Shown here in pieces: positions 1-14,227 of a stretch of DNA of 64,000 nt. The notes below the pieces were generated by a model, which was not told where the DNA came from, did no database searches, and worked only from the letters and a program-made list of their open reading frames with translations. The position numbers and the translations under genes are program-made. Source of the stretch: Gavia stellata. Its lineage: Eukaryota > Chordata > Aves > Gaviiformes > Gaviidae. The DNA lies in assembly GCF_030936135.1 (NCBI RefSeq), contig NC_082600.1:5022001-5086000 (forward strand), read 5' to 3'. Within the stretch, counting starts at the first letter, position 1. Every line of letters starts with the position of its first letter.

Positions 1-246
1 ATTGCTTATTGCTGTGTGTGGTAGGTCGCCTTTTATCTTTGGTTTTCTAACTGCGGCATGCCAGAAAGCCTCTTCTACCTTAATGATAGAAGCTGTGCAA
101 AAATGAATGTAATCATCTGTGCGCAGCAACAAAGAGCTCTCTTCCTCCCATTTTGGCAACTGAAACATGTACATGTAGTCGGTAAATGTCTGCAACTAGT
201 AAGTCCAGTAGACATTTTACGTTCTCATTGGTGCTTTATCTTTTAG

Positions 247-1436
<1,190 letters not shown>

Positions 1437-4110
1437 ATACATTCTGGGGAACAAAATACTGTAGCTTTCCACCTTCATCCACTACTTACAGAGATTTTTA
1501 CAGTTTTTGTTTCAGTAATGTTTGGGGCTGTGAAGAATACTTGCCTCTTGTATGTGCATTTGAGGTATGAAGGAGCAGTTTGCATAAATTTACCTTGCTC
1601 ATATGCTGGCGTAATTGTTTGGTTTAATAAAATGAATTACGAAGAACAGAAATAAAACTAACATCTGTGGTTCTTATGTTGGCAAGTATTCCTTGGAAAA
1701 ATGGGAGTTGCCAAGTAAGGATTATAACGAATCAGGCCCAAGGACTTAAAAAATGTTAGTTCTTAACTTTCCATGAATGCTTTAAGTCTTGTTGCCAGAC
1801 TTGTGCAGGTCACTGAATGGATGAATAGTCATATTTTGTCTACTTTCAGGTTATTCTAAAATGTCAATAAAAAGTGTTTTGAGATTTTTGTCAAGAAATC
1901 TAATTTTTGAACATGCTACAGTAATTCAAACTAAAGAGGCAGAGCATGTGAACTTGAAGGTTTTCTCAGCATTTTGTATATACTCAAAACAATTGCTCAG
2001 TCTGGGACTACGGAAGAGAAGATAACGCATTTGAAATACTCAGTCTGCCTTGTCAGCACACTGTTTGTGTTCACAAACAGGCATTTATGTGCAAATTAAA
2101 TAACCTGGATGTGCAGTTAACTTTGAATCAACAAATGTGAGTTTAATGCATGCAAATGAGGACATCATTTTGCCAGTTCTCATTCTGTGGTGATTGGAAG
2201 TTTGGCTTGGTCTATGTAAAGAGAAACTGATTCCCACTTAGGTAAGGTACTTCCCTATTTCTAACCTGGGTTCTAGTCATTTAAAATTTGACTTTGCTGC
2301 CGAGTTGTGTTAACTCGGCAGACTTTCTCAGAGTCCCTAGAAACTGAACTTGAGCTTAAAAGATCAAAAAAGCCCCCCAACCTGACAATTCCCTTCCCAG
2401 CAGTTTTTGGCATGGCATTTAGTTCTATCAGCTACAAAGATCCTTATTGCCACAGTTGAGAACGAGGAGGTCTCATCGGGGCTCTGCTGGATATTGTAAA
2501 GGGGAGAAGTCCTCTGTTCTCAGCTAGGTGTCTGCATACCTCACTGAGTAAGTGTAATTTGGGAGTAATTGAATGTCTAGAAGCCTGTGCACTGCTGTGT
2601 AGCTGTCCCCTCCTCTGAAGGGGCACTGCGGTGAAGTTTTCATATTCTTGCCATATCTGTGCAAAAAGCATGCAAGGGGTTTGCTGCAATGCTGGTTTAG
2701 CGTTACCAAGACACACAGCCACGTGTCGGTGAGGAGTTCTGGCACTCTTTGTGGTACTTCATAGCCTGGACTTCGACCGTGGACAGTTTGTTTTATCCCC
2801 AGCTGGGGATATCCCAACTTAGCCTCTGTAGGTAGAATTAGGAACAAATTTTGCTTAATGTGGTAGCTCATTAGGGAGTCTTTGTATCATGGAACTGTGA
2901 AAGTGAGTTAATTCTCTTCCAGTACCTTTTCATGGTTTCCTGCATGCATGTGATGGACTTCTTAAAAACAAAGGGGGTGACCTGGTAGTGATGCTTGTTA
3001 CAGTCTTAGCCTTTATGGCAAACTCCTGCAATATTTTTGCAGAAGAAAGCAGTCAGCTTAGCTGTGGCTGTTTTTAATCTATGTCATGAAAGCTAATAGC
3101 AAAGGTACGTGCTATTTTTTGGTTTAGGAATACAATACTGGAGCTGAACAAAAATACTCACCATTTCAGCTTAAAACCTAGTACCTGTAACCCTAGAAAT
3201 AGGAACCAAAAGTGCAGGTCTTCATTAACCTTAAACAAGCCCCAGTTGCCCCCCTCCCCCCCCCCCCAAAATAACAGACTTGGCTTAGATCTTGGCAAGA
3301 CTGATTAAAAATAAACGTAGGAGAACATTGACCACATTTGCTCAAGTGCTTTTTTGATACCTGCAGCCTTAGATTATAAATCGATGTAATGAAGAAAACA
3401 TTTATTCCAAATGAATGGATCACGCAGTAGCAGCACTCCAGTTTGAAATTGCACTGGCCGTATGTCTCTGCAGGGAATGGGAAGCGGTAGGAAAGGATAA
3501 AGCAAACGTAGCAAGTAATGATTTTTGGAAGGGGGATTTGTAAAAGTAACTAGACTTCTAGGTTCTTCCTGAAATAGGCAGGATTTATTACTGGAACATT
3601 TAGGCTAAAATTCAGTATATATGGGATGTTTTTCAATGTATATTCGTATTTCTTGAGGTCATGAAAACTGTTTCATAACCCCTCTGTTTTTGTGAGCAAA
3701 GTTCTTTGCATAGCAGTGAAAAGGGTATACCTGTTAATCTATTGTGTAAAAACTCAAGTTGTCACTATATACCGTGTAGTAACTTTATCACATGTTATGT
3801 CAAGTGTGAGCAACTTCTGGCCTGAAGCTTTTGCAATGGAATTTGTACATTTCTATGCATCATTTGAGTTCAATTGCTGAGAAGTTCGTTTTGACTTGTG
3901 CTTTGAGATTGACATACTGCATTTGTTTACAATATGAAATATAAGCAATCACATCTTTAAAGTATAGATTATCACCTGCTGCTGTATTTTCTTTAGATGA
4001 AACAAATATTGCTGTATGATAGTGAGAAGCTATAAATACAGGATTTGATATTTTTTTGAAAATGCTGTCACTTTTGTATAAGATTAGACATTAAACGTAT
4101 TTTCAAGACT
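1437..4110 (+). other. MAPK1IP1L: MAPK1IP1L 3' UTR (probable, alternative poly(A) sites)
   Basis: AT-rich non-coding sequence after the stop codon. AATAAA hexamers occur at 1626, 1651 and 1866, and ATTAAA at 4090 followed by a T/G-rich stretch. The proximal pair would give a ~230-base UTR and the distal signal ~2.7 kb. No CR1 or other recognised repeat falls inside, and no coding frame looks real. Which end is used cannot be told from sequence. Confidence 0.5.
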
Positions 4111-7100
4111 GTTGTGTTTACTGTTTTTCAATTACTGCTTTTGACATGCTTGTGTAGACTTTTGCTTTGAATGAATAGTAAAAATAGGACATCCTTGATT
4201 TGCAAAGACTGAATATAAAATCAGAATTACTTGACTTCTGTGAGTGTTTTTCCTCTTCCTTTTGTGATTTTTTGCAGCTTGTGCCTAAAGTGTATTAAGC
4301 GTGGATGCAACTGTTGCTATCTTGTAGCATGTCAGCCTCAGGTATTGCCGGTTCACAAACTGCCTTGTTAATTATGAGAAAAAAAATCTGATCTTGTTTG
4401 TTCTAGGGGAGGAGTGGGATGGACTTTTTTACCTGTGAAGAGTGTGGTGGTTTTTTTTTTTTCCTGGCTCTGAACAATTCCTGTGCTAGCTTGACACAGG
4501 GGATGTGGTAAGTGACCCCCAAACCAGTGTTTTTATATGCTTAACAGTAAGAAACTCCAGGGCTTGGCAGCAGTGTGAACTACAAAGTTTGGGCATCGCT
4601 CATCACTACGTTTACTTTCTTCGTATATAGTGGCTTCCAGAAAGGTTCACATCGAGCTGGCCCGTGCTGCAACCTTTGTTCACACCTTTGCCCTTTCAGG
4701 AAGGTAAAAATGGCAGCAGCGAGCAGTAAAGGGTGGAAACAAAAATATTTATCCACTTTAAGGCTGAGAAAACAAGCTCTTCTTAGAGCGTGCGCCGAAT
4801 GTCATCCTTACGTCTGTTAGTAGAACAATACAATGCGTGGCCGATGCTTTATCTTAACTGTTCGGCTATGGGATTGTCTGCTCCTCTGGATTTCTCAAAT
4901 GAATTGTCTCTTGCAACTCTTTTGCATTGGCAGAGATGAGGACATGGGTATGCTGATCCAATTATGTTAATTGCTTACTGCCCTGCAGGCCCAAAAATCT
5001 TTAATTGAATTTGTGAGGACAAGTGATACTTATCTACATAATTCTTAGGGGAGTAGTGCTTTGAAAAACTATTCCAGGGGTCTTGTAAAATGGCGAGTAT
5101 GTGCATGGTTAGATCCACGATGTAGGATGTGTTAGTTTTGGTCTCTTGTTGTGAAGGCAGACGCCTGAACTCTCTCCAGGCGTGTTCAGACCCGTTTCTG
5201 CGCACAGGCATTGATTCACTGGCCAGCCTGTTAAAGCTGCCTCCGTGCTGTCTGACGGGTGGAATGTTGATACGAAGGTTGTCCTTGGTCTCTGTGTAGG
5301 AAGAGCCCTTAGGCATCTAAGTAAGGAAAAAACTTTTCATACATATTTTTCTTAATAGTGACTTTCCTATTTCTGAAGTTAAGCTCAAAATTCCAATTAT
5401 TAGAATGCTCTTCTATACGCTTCGAAGAGCCGTTATTCACCAGGCACATATTAGATGAGTATGCCAAGTGTCATCTGGCAAATCAAGAAATGCAAGTTTC
5501 AACTTTAATATAAGCTTCTCATCAACTAGTGCATGCCGCAAGATTAACTGTCACTGCATTACACAATGTAGTGTGCTTACCCCGGAGACACTTGGAGAAG
5601 GATCTCAAGTGTACTTGGATCCGGGCGTGCTCTGTGGGCGGATACTGGTATTTGTGACGCTGGGAGTAGCGAGCTCTGCACTCGCTGTCTGGGCTCCACC
5701 CGGGAGTCCCCCATACCCGGGTGCCTCAGCGGCGTGTGCGCGGGCAGGCGTTGCAGTACTAAAGGTCATGGTCTGAAGAGGGATGGTGGCTAGATAGATA
5801 AGATGTTTGCATGCTTCAGTTCGTCTTGGCCCGGTTTTCCCAAATACATTTTCAAGGTAGTTGTAGTGGGAGGATCAACGATAACTTTTCCTCTGCCCTC
5901 ACAATTCAGCGGAATTTGAGTTAACTTGATCTAAAAATGTGTGTGTGTGCACGTACACCCGTTAAGCTGATAACAGCAAGGTGAAATTTTCTTTTTTTTT
6001 TGTCACTCTTGCCTGCAGGATCTCTGGGGTATGTGGGAAACCCAAGGTTAAAAGCTGTGTGTGCCAAGGCAGTGCGCTGTCGAAAGCAGGTGCTTTTGTT
6101 TCAGAGATCTGCTGAGTGTTGACTCATTTGATGACAGTGAAGATGGAAGAATGGGGACTTTGTATCCCCTGTGCAGCAGATCAGACGCTATAGTAAAGTT
6201 AAGTTACAAGTTACACCTGGAGAAGTAAAAAGGGATAGACAAGGTAAAAGTACAAGCATGTCAGTTCTGTAGTATGACTTTCCAAAGGGTACCCTCCCTG
6301 TTAAATGAGAGATTGAGAGATAAAATGGCAATACCTGTGTTTCTGTCCTCTTTCCAGCTTTCTCACGACACTCAGCAGGGAAGGGCCGTGCTGAGAAGTC
6401 AGTTGGCACGCCTTTGGGTTTCATTTCAGGTCCTAGTTCTGTTGTCTGCACAAGATCTTACCTGCTCTTGCAGATTTGTGTTCTTGTGGTAATCAGGGGA
6501 GGGATTTCTTGGAGGACTTAACCCTTAAACTCAAGCTGTGCCATCAAACACCAAATTTGTTTTGCTTGGCAGTAGTGATGGCTTAATATACATCTCCCTA
6601 TCTCTTCCCCCTCTGCCACCACCCCAGTTATCTTTAAACCGGTTGATTTTCTGATACAGTCCCATGTACATCCCGCAGAGTGTCCTGCTGAATGGGGCAG
6701 TGCCAAAAGTTGGTGCTGCTGCAGAGCGTGCTGTAAATGGGACCGTGGCCTTGGGGAGGAGACACTTGGATTAGGTTCTTTGTCAGGGGGAGGAAGCTCA
6801 TCCAGAAGAGGAGCTGGAGCGCATGTCCACCGTAAGCATTTAATTTCACGCTCTGCAGAGGAACTCATTTCTCTGAGCTAAAGAGGGATCCTAGGGAGGA
6901 TGAGCTATTTAAATTATTAAAGGTTGGATCTTGGGGGGCGGTTGGGTAGAAGTCGGGTACCCTGCTGGGCCTTATCCTGTTCCTAGCTGCTTCCGAGTGA
7001 CATTTAGGCTGGAGCTGGCATCCTCAGCGTGAAATGGGGGGAATTATTTATAGTTTAGGTTCAAAGAGGAAAACTTCCTGCTGGTGGTGGAGACCATATT

Positions 7101-7149
7101 CTAAAGCAAACACCAGCTCGTCGTGCTGCGAAACTGGATGATGGCCTGA
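4111..7149. other. Intergenic sequence, nothing recognised
   Basis: Mixed-composition sequence between the MAPK1IP1L end and the first CR1 fragment. It has poly-T runs near 4450 and 5990 and a short (GT)n near 5940. Open frames up to ~116 codons lack splice context and family resemblance, so none is called. Confidence 0.5.
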
Positions 7150-7365
7150 GCTTAAGCAAGACCAACTTTTTCAGCATGAGGACAGTCAGGCATTGAAGCA
7201 TGTTGCCCAAAGAGGTTGTGCAGCCTCCATCCTTGGAGGTCTTCAAGGCCGGCCTGGATAAAGCCCTGAGCAGCCTGGGCTGAGCTCAGAGCTGGCCCTG
7301 TTCCGAGCAGGGACTAGAAACCTCCTGATATCCCTTCCCACCAGAATCACCCCATGGCTCTAAAG
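7150..7365 (+). mobile_element. CR1 LINE 3' fragment, old
   Basis: The stretch around 7180-7330 has the typical CR1 3' end text: GTTGCCCAAAGAGGTTGTGC, then CTCCATCCTTGGAGGTCTTC, then GCCCTGAGCAGCC. It is diverged, with no intact tail, which suggests an older CR1 subfamily. The boundaries are approximate, and nothing coding survives. Confidence 0.8.
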
Positions 7366-9474
7366 AAATTTGCTGCTCCAGGTCTGATTTAAAGCAGACA
7401 TGGAATTAATCCTTTCTTTAAACAAATTCGGAAGGTGACAAACATCGGCAGATTTTATTTGTGACTTCTTGGGCTTACTCATGAATGCAGTGTTGTTCTG
7501 GGGTAGCTCTATGGCTTCTGGTGGGAACCCATACGTGCTAACAAGGGGTGATCTGTCAGGATACTTGGTTTTACTAAGCTGTTAACGTATAATGAAAAGT
7601 AAAACTGTATTATGGTGCCTTTTCACAAGAACGTGCTTAATTTGCATGATGTGAAAAGCTTTATATAGTGCTTTGTATGACAAAGTGTTCAGAGGGGTTT
7701 GGAATCCTGTGCTTTCTAATTTACCTGTATTCCGTTCAGTTATAGGGCAACACCCTCCAGCACAGAGAAGGTGGCAGAATATCCTATTGTAAGTTTGCTT
7801 AGAAGTGGGAAGAATTAATGCTTTAATATCCTGGTGCTGCTTCTCACTGCATGTTGGGCTGTGTAAAGCTGGGGTTTGTTGGTGCTCCTCGAGGAGACAG
7901 TTAATTATCTTGAAAGCTTTTTAATACAGGCACTTCGAAGTCTTAGCAGCATCCTCTTCACACTTGCACGTTTGCATTTCAACCTCGATGCTGTCCCTGT
8001 TTTCCCGCTCCGAAAGCCGAGCATGAGCGACGCCGCGTAACCTGGAACGTGGGGATGATCGCATCAGTAGGTCTGAGCCGCTGCTGCCGTCCTCCCCGTC
8101 TTGATGCTCTCCTGTTTGTACTGGCTGTCAGTAAGTAGTTGCTAAAAAGCATCTGTGGAGCGAAGCCGAGCAAAAACTGCTCTGAGTGGATCAAAGAAAA
8201 AGCAGATGTTGGAAAGATGAGCCCATGACTGGTGCGTAAAAGCAAAGCCTGATGTGATCCCTATGGTTTTGTGCCTTCCCAGCTGGTAGCTGCACATCCG
8301 CCGTCCTGCTGCCCTCCCCGGCAGAGAAGGCTGTATCTGGTATTGATTGTTTTTAACATTAAACTCGATTTAAAAAATGGGGAAAACCAACAACATTTTA
8401 GTGACTGACAGTGCTGTTTGGGAAATGGTCTTATAACTTGCATCTTTGCCCAGACTCGTATGAAACTACGTTTGGTCTGACTTCTATAGGAAGAAGACAA
8501 CCATGCTGTACACGAGATTTAAATCTGAGCCCTGTTTAGTGTAAGGTTTCGTAGGAGAATGAATTTCTGCGCTTTGCAAAAATCTCATATCAAAAGCAAC
8601 GCAGCAAAGAAGGAAAGTCTGCCAACCTGCCCGGCACTCTTACAAAGCTCTTCCCTTTCCCTTTCCTGAGCTATGGTAAAAGCCACAAATTGCCATTGTA
8701 ATAAAGTTCTTTTAAAGTAAATTTGTCAGTGGTTGGTACTGCAGCTGCCTTTCCCCTGGATCAGGCTCAACTGCCCTGTCTGCCTTTGGCCTTCACGTTT
8801 CCTTTCCAACCCTGTATGTTCAGTGTGGCATCACACGGGGCTTTTACTCTCCTTATTGAGCGTCTTTCCCGGGGCCAGGTTGCCTGCGTGAGCCCTCCGC
8901 CTGCCTCCTGGATCTCCTGCTGCTACACCCAAAGAGACAACAGGCTCCCACCCTGGCTTTGGTGGGGGTGGGCTTGTGCTGATTCAACCCCTTCCTGCAA
9001 CACTGCACTCTTCCTTTCGGCTTTTTAGGCTGGATTAGTTTTCCGTAAGGTTGAACAAGTCGCCTGCGTGTTGGGGCAAGTACTGAGCATGGCAGGGAAA
9101 AGCATCAGGACCACATCTTTTTGATGGCAACAAGCCATGGGGGTCTTTCACCCTATCTGCACAGGCATTTGGGATTGCTGTAGGGATTTCCCATCCAGTT
9201 ATTTAATAACGTTAGGATGAAGGACCTTCCTTCAGGGTCCCTGGGCAGTGTGCTGTGCAGAGCTTGGTGCAGCAGAGGAGGTAGTTACTGTTAAGTTAGA
9301 AACCCGCGGGCTTTTGAGGACTTTCATAAATCTCTATTGACACAAATGGCTATAAGACTCATTTAACACTTGGAAAGCAACTTAATGCTCAGAATGGCAT
9401 GTCAAGTGCAAAGTGCTTCTCATTTATTCATCTTTAATAATATAAAAGCTTCCAACTGTAGCATGCTTTTGCTC
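7366..9474. other. Intergenic sequence, nothing recognised
   Basis: Unique-looking sequence between two CR1 copies. No exon-like open frame with splice sites and no structured repeat was seen apart from short pyrimidine runs near 8650. Confidence 0.45.
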
Positions 9475-10140
9475 ACAGAACCATTAAGGTTGGAAAAGAT
9501 CTGTAAGATCATCAAGTCCAACCACCAACCCAACCCCACCATGCCCACTAAACCATGTCCCGCAGTGCCACGTCCACACGTTCCTTGAACACCTCCAGTG
9601 ATGGTGACTCCACCACCTCCCTGGGCAGCCTCTTCCAATGCTTCACCACTCTCTCAGTAAAGACATTTTTCCTAATATCCAGCCTGAACCTCCCCTGGCA
9701 CAACTTGAGGCCATTTCCTCTTTTCCATCACTTGTCACTGGGGAGAAGAGACCAACACCCACCTCACCACAACCCCTTTCAGGGAGTTGTAGAGAGCGAT
9801 GAGGTCTCCCCTCAGCCTCCTCTTCTCCAGACTGAACAACCCCAGCTCCCTCAGCCGCTCCTCATCAGACTTGTGCTCCAGACCCCTCACCAGCTCCGTC
9901 GCCCTTCTCTGGACACGCTCCAGCACCTCCATGTCCTTCTTGGAGTGAGGGGCCCAAAACTGAACACAGCATTCGAGGTGCGGCCTCACCAGCACCAAGT
10001 ACAGGGGCACGATCCCCTCCCTGCTCCTGCTGGCCACACCATTTCTGATACAGGCCAGGATGGCGTTGGCCTTCTTGGCCACCTGGGCACACTGCCGGCT
10101 CGTATTCAGCCGGCTGTTGACCAGGTCCTTTTCCTCCAGG
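9475..10140 (-). mobile_element. CR1 LINE, 5'-truncated, with reverse-transcriptase C-terminal remnant
   Basis: Read on the minus strand this is a CR1 3' part. A frame spanning about 10140 to 9735 includes [37 protein letters not shown] and [20 protein letters not shown], the conserved C-terminal region of the CR1 ORF2 protein. It is followed by the non-coding 3' end, which finishes near 9475 in TGGTTCTGTG-type sequence. It is truncated upstream of the [13 protein letters not shown] region, so the polymerase core is missing and it cannot move on its own. It lies between MAPK1IP1L and LGALS3. Confidence 0.93.
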
Positions 10141-10867
10141 AAATGCTCATCTACAGCATCAGCATTAGAAGCTGTGCAAAGTGTTCTGGAGTGGGCTTGC
10201 TCTTCCCCCGGCGCTGTCAGAGCAGGAGGGAACTGGAGGAGCTGCACTTTCGCACCAGTACTCTGTTTTCTAGGAGAAGGAAGTTGCAAAGGCGGGAGTT
10301 TGGCTTTGTGTTCTGAAGAGAATAAAAAAGGGAGCTGCTACAGGAAAACAAGAGCAAGTCCAGACTTCATCCTATACGTGAAGGTACGTGTGAGCAGCAG
10401 TGATGGTGCTGTGAGCATCGATGCTCTGCACCTGCTGCTTTTGCTTTCTTTTCCATCAAACTTGAGTTCTTGAAGTCCTCAACCTTCCTCTGCGTTGAAT
10501 TTTGCAGTAGTGTTAGAGCAAGGTGATGTTGGGAGGGGGTGTGTGTGAGAGTAACGCAGCCAAGGAAGCTCTCGAGTGAACCATCTCCCCGAAAAGGGCT
10601 GGGTGAGGAGGCGCGGGGCTGTTCGAGTCTCTGCAGGAGGCTGTTTTCAGAAGTCCTGGGAGGACATTGTGTAAGCCTGACAGGCCATGGAGGACAGTCC
10701 CGTTGCCTGCTTTCCCTGCGATGTCCGTCCTTATCACCGTGGAGAGGTGGACAGTCGGAGGTGACTCAGCCGCTGGCACGCAGGGCTGAAACTGGAGTGT
10801 CACCTCGGGGAGGTGCAGTGTGCGGCTCCGCAAAGGCATTTGTGGCACTCAGAACCTCATTCCTGTG
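10141..10867. other. Spacer between two inverted CR1 copies
   Basis: About 0.7 kb of unique sequence separating a minus-strand CR1 from a plus-strand CR1 tail. No gene or named repeat was recognised. Open frames here are short and overlap on both strands. Confidence 0.45.
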
Positions 10868-11135
10868 TCTTAGGACAAGAGGAAACGGCCTCAAGTTGCA
10901 CCAGGGGAGGTTTAGACTGGATATTAGGAGAAATTTCTTTACTGAGAGAGTGGTGAAGCACTGGCAGAGGCTGCCCAGGGAGGTGGTGGAGTCACCATCC
11001 CTGGAGGTGTTCAAGGAACGTGTGGACGTGGCACTGCAGGACATGGTTTAGTGGGCATGGTGGGGTTGGGTTGATGGTTGGACCTGATGATCTTACAGGT
11101 TTTTTCCAACCGTAGTGGTTCTGTGATTCTGAGAA
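10868..11135 (+). mobile_element. CR1 LINE 3' end fragment
   Basis: The 3' terminal ~270 bases of a CR1, plus orientation: GGCCTCAAGTTGCACCAGGG, GGCTGCCCAGGGAGGTGGTG, TGATCTTACAGG and a TTCTGTGATTCTG tail. It closely mirrors the inverse of 9475-9740, so the two copies belong to the same or a close subfamily. Confidence 0.92.
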
Positions 11136-11589
11136 AGGAGGTGACATTGTGGCGGTTCCCGTTCCCCAGCCTGGGAGGCTGCGCAGGGAGGAAGGAGAAA
11201 TGACGGCTGAATTTAGCCCCTTGGGATCATGCCAAGCACGGCCTTGGGGGTAGATCTGCAGCCCAAACGTTGCATGTGACGGTTGCTGCCAACCCCCCCC
11301 ACAAGTCAGGCCACAGAAATCATGAGACTGATAAAATCACGCGGATGTGTTGTTCTGGTCTGAGAAGGGGAGTGGTTCTCTTGTGCCATCGAGCTTCTTG
11401 CCCTCTAGATTCATTTCCTTCCCATTAATTTACTGTCATGAAGACGAGGGAGAAGCAGCTTTCTGTTTATTAATTTCCAATAAGCAGTTTAAAATTATTC
11501 CTTTAAAGAAGCTATTTAACTTTATAGAGATAGATTGTCCATTAGCGTGGGGTCTTCTGCCTCTGGGATGCTCGGTATCCACAAGAACA
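11136..11589. other. Short spacer, nothing recognised
   Basis: About 450 bases between two CR1 tails. No gene or repeat recognised. Confidence 0.4.
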
Positions 11590-11682
11590 GAAGACGGTGG
11601 ACTTGGCAGGGTTAGGTTTACAGTTGGACTCGATGGATCTTCAAGGTCCGTTCCAACCTAAATGATTCTATGATTCTATGCA
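11590..11682 (+). mobile_element. CR1 LINE extreme 3' tail
   Basis: Only ~90 bases: GGACTTGGCAGGGTTAGGTT, then TTGGACTCGATGGATCTTCA, then TTCCAACC and the tandem ATGATTCT terminal octamer. The octamer repeat at the very end is the hallmark of CR1 3' termini. It is severely 5'-truncated. Confidence 0.85.
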
Positions 11683-14174
11683 GAAGACATAAACTCCTGA
11701 CGTAAGTCAGCGTAGAGTAAAGGGTACTGGGACCAAGTAAAGGGTTGATAATTCCGAGTTGTAATTGCAAACTATCACTTTAATAGATATATTTTTATGT
11801 GTATATATTTATATTCTATGTGTTAAAATGTATATAGTTTTTTTAAACTGTTCTTCAAAACAAACCAACCCTCGAGCCTTACGCAGCCCAACTCAGCATC
11901 CTCCGGCCCCTCTCCGGCAGAGGACAGGGGCTGCCGGCGCCGCTGGCGTGGCACAGCCGGCCGCCACCTCCGGTCCCTGCCCGTGCGGTGGCACGAGGCA
12001 GCTGCAGCTCCAGCCCCCTGCTCTCCTCTCGCCTCTGCTCACTGTCCTGGCCTCTAGCATCCAGTCTCTAGTAATTCATTTTTATCTATTCAGTCCTGTG
12101 CAGTTCTTCAGCTTAAATGGCTTCTTTCAAACTATAGTTAATTAACCCAATGGTAGACGTTGCTGTGATGCACCGGCAGGCAAGCCCCTCAATAAACAGC
12201 ACTCAATAAGCGGTGGCACTTCGAAACTGTTGCGGAGCAGCCTGCCAAAGGTTGTTGCTAGAGGAAAATGTTTAATGATATACGTTGCTGTATAGTCTAA
12301 TGGCGCCTGAGTGTCTTGGGGACCCAGAGTGGGTGGGTGAGTCCCGGACCGACCCCAATCCCATTGTGGAATTGAGCTAATTAGCTCCTCTCTGCCTTGC
12401 TGCTGGGTTGCCGTTAAATCGCGCTTGGCTCTGGCATGCTCTCAGCTAAACGCTGGGTGTTTTAAAATGGGGAAAGCATATTGAGTTTAGAGGATGTGTT
12501 TGGCCCCAGTGAAGGGCAAGTCAGAGCGTACATCCCTAAGAAACGGCGTGACCTGACGGCCGAGCCGCCTGCCCGGGTCCCCCGTTTCTCCCATCCCTTG
12601 GGTTTGCAATTTGGGGCTTTAAATTGCACGCCCTATCAAGCGGGTCTGCATTTTACATTAAGAGTCTCTAAAGCAAACAGGATACTTCTGAGTGCTTAAA
12701 AAAACCCCAAAACCCAAGTATATGCCTATTTTTGAGAAATGACTATTTTTTAATCCACTTTTGAAAAGCAGCCAGCCCCGGGATGCAGGGCTGTGCATCA
12801 CAAGGCATTGCAACACTGCAAGCGAGAGACGTGATCACGGTGACTTACATCTCCTACTCATGCACTGCCTTGCTCGCTTAACGCTCTGGCAGTCAACCCA
12901 GCGGCTCTCTTTTCTCCATCCCGAGAGGCGAAGCTTGGGAAGGAGAGTCGCCCCACCTCCGGGTCCGACCATGTGAGTCACAAGGCCGTGAGTCAGACGA
13001 AGCGGAGCAAAGCGAAATGGGGATGTTTCGTAGCTCTGCGTGCAAAGGGCTCTCACCACCCGTCCCGTGGATGTTGAAGGGATGCTCACCCGTCATCATC
13101 GCTTCTGCTTGGTTTATTTAAGTGAAGAAATCAGCTCTGATTTTGATTTGTGTTTTCCCTTTTGGTCAAGCTTGCTTTTTTTTAACACCGTGTATCTGTT
13201 GCATAACTGGAAGCGCAAAGCTTATGGCATTGGAACTGGAAAAAAACCAGGCAAACCTCTTCGGTAAATGTTTGGAGCCTTGGAGTGAAATTCTGAAAAT
13301 AGCAATACAGGTTTTTCGTGAAAATATCTCTTGCCAAAGACATTTGGAAGGGTCTTAGGGAGGAAGGGAAAAAGCTGTGTGCTAACGAGTTAATAACAGC
13401 CTTCTCCGGGAAGGCAGAAGTCACCGGTACCAGCTTAAAAACACTTAGTGCCAGTCACTTTAATCAACTTTATGAACATGTGCTCTGCACATGTGCACTT
13501 CTTGATTAAGATACTCTCAGAAAGACTGTTTTAGCCAGATGCTGGAGCCAGGACTCAAAGCGTTGTTCTGAAGAGCGGTGATCTCCTTCTGCTTGTGGTA
13601 CAGGCTTGGGAAGCTCCAGTACTCATACGGTGTGTCAGGGATCCTTCAACAGTACTGCCTTAAATCCTCCCCAGGTCCCTTTGCCCTAAAACATCCCCAA
13701 AGATATCGCAGTGTGTATTTGCTGTGCTGAGGTTTGGGTGCTGTGAAAGGCAAGTGCAGCAGCACTCCCTGTTTAAGTATTTCCCCGAGTGGAGCATCCC
13801 GTGGGGGCAGCTCCCTCGGGCACCCTGGCATCTCCCGTCAGCCTACGGCATTTTAGCACAGTTAGGTTTGGTCTGAATCCCCGTGACAAGTGTTATACGA
13901 AGGTGAAGGATGCTAAAATCCAGGCTGGTGCCCCAGTAGAGAGGAGGCTGCCCTCTTCTAAAGCCCAATCTTTTAGATAAGCAGAGATGAACTGGAAGGA
14001 ATTACACTAAAATTCATTAAAACCTAACTCAACAGATTTTTGCCCTTTTTTTCGGTACCAGCTGCAGTATCAGCTACGCCGTTTAGTTCAGCTGCTGCCT
14101 TAAAGAAGTAGTTTCTACATCTTTAATGACACCAATTAAAATGCGTGTCCCTTAATAACCTTTGGTAAGCCTGA
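11683..14174. other. Intergenic, GC-rich patch and paired AP-1 motifs
   Basis: Holds a GC-rich patch at about 11920-12050 and two perfect TGAGTCA motifs at 12974 and 12989. No supported exon. A TATA-like/T-rich stretch near 11780-11840 is simple AT-rich sequence. Confidence 0.4.
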
Positions 14175-14227
14175 ATTGGTCAGGCAGTTGGACTAGATGA
14201 TCTTTGTAGGTCCCTTCCAACTGAAAT
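14175..14227 (+). mobile_element. CR1 LINE 3' tail abutting a pyrimidine satellite
   Basis: About 50 bases of CR1 3' end (TTGGACTAGATGATCTTTGT, GGTCCCTTCCAACT). It runs directly into the TTCTCC/TTCCC tract, where the usual terminal octamers should be. Confidence 0.75.
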
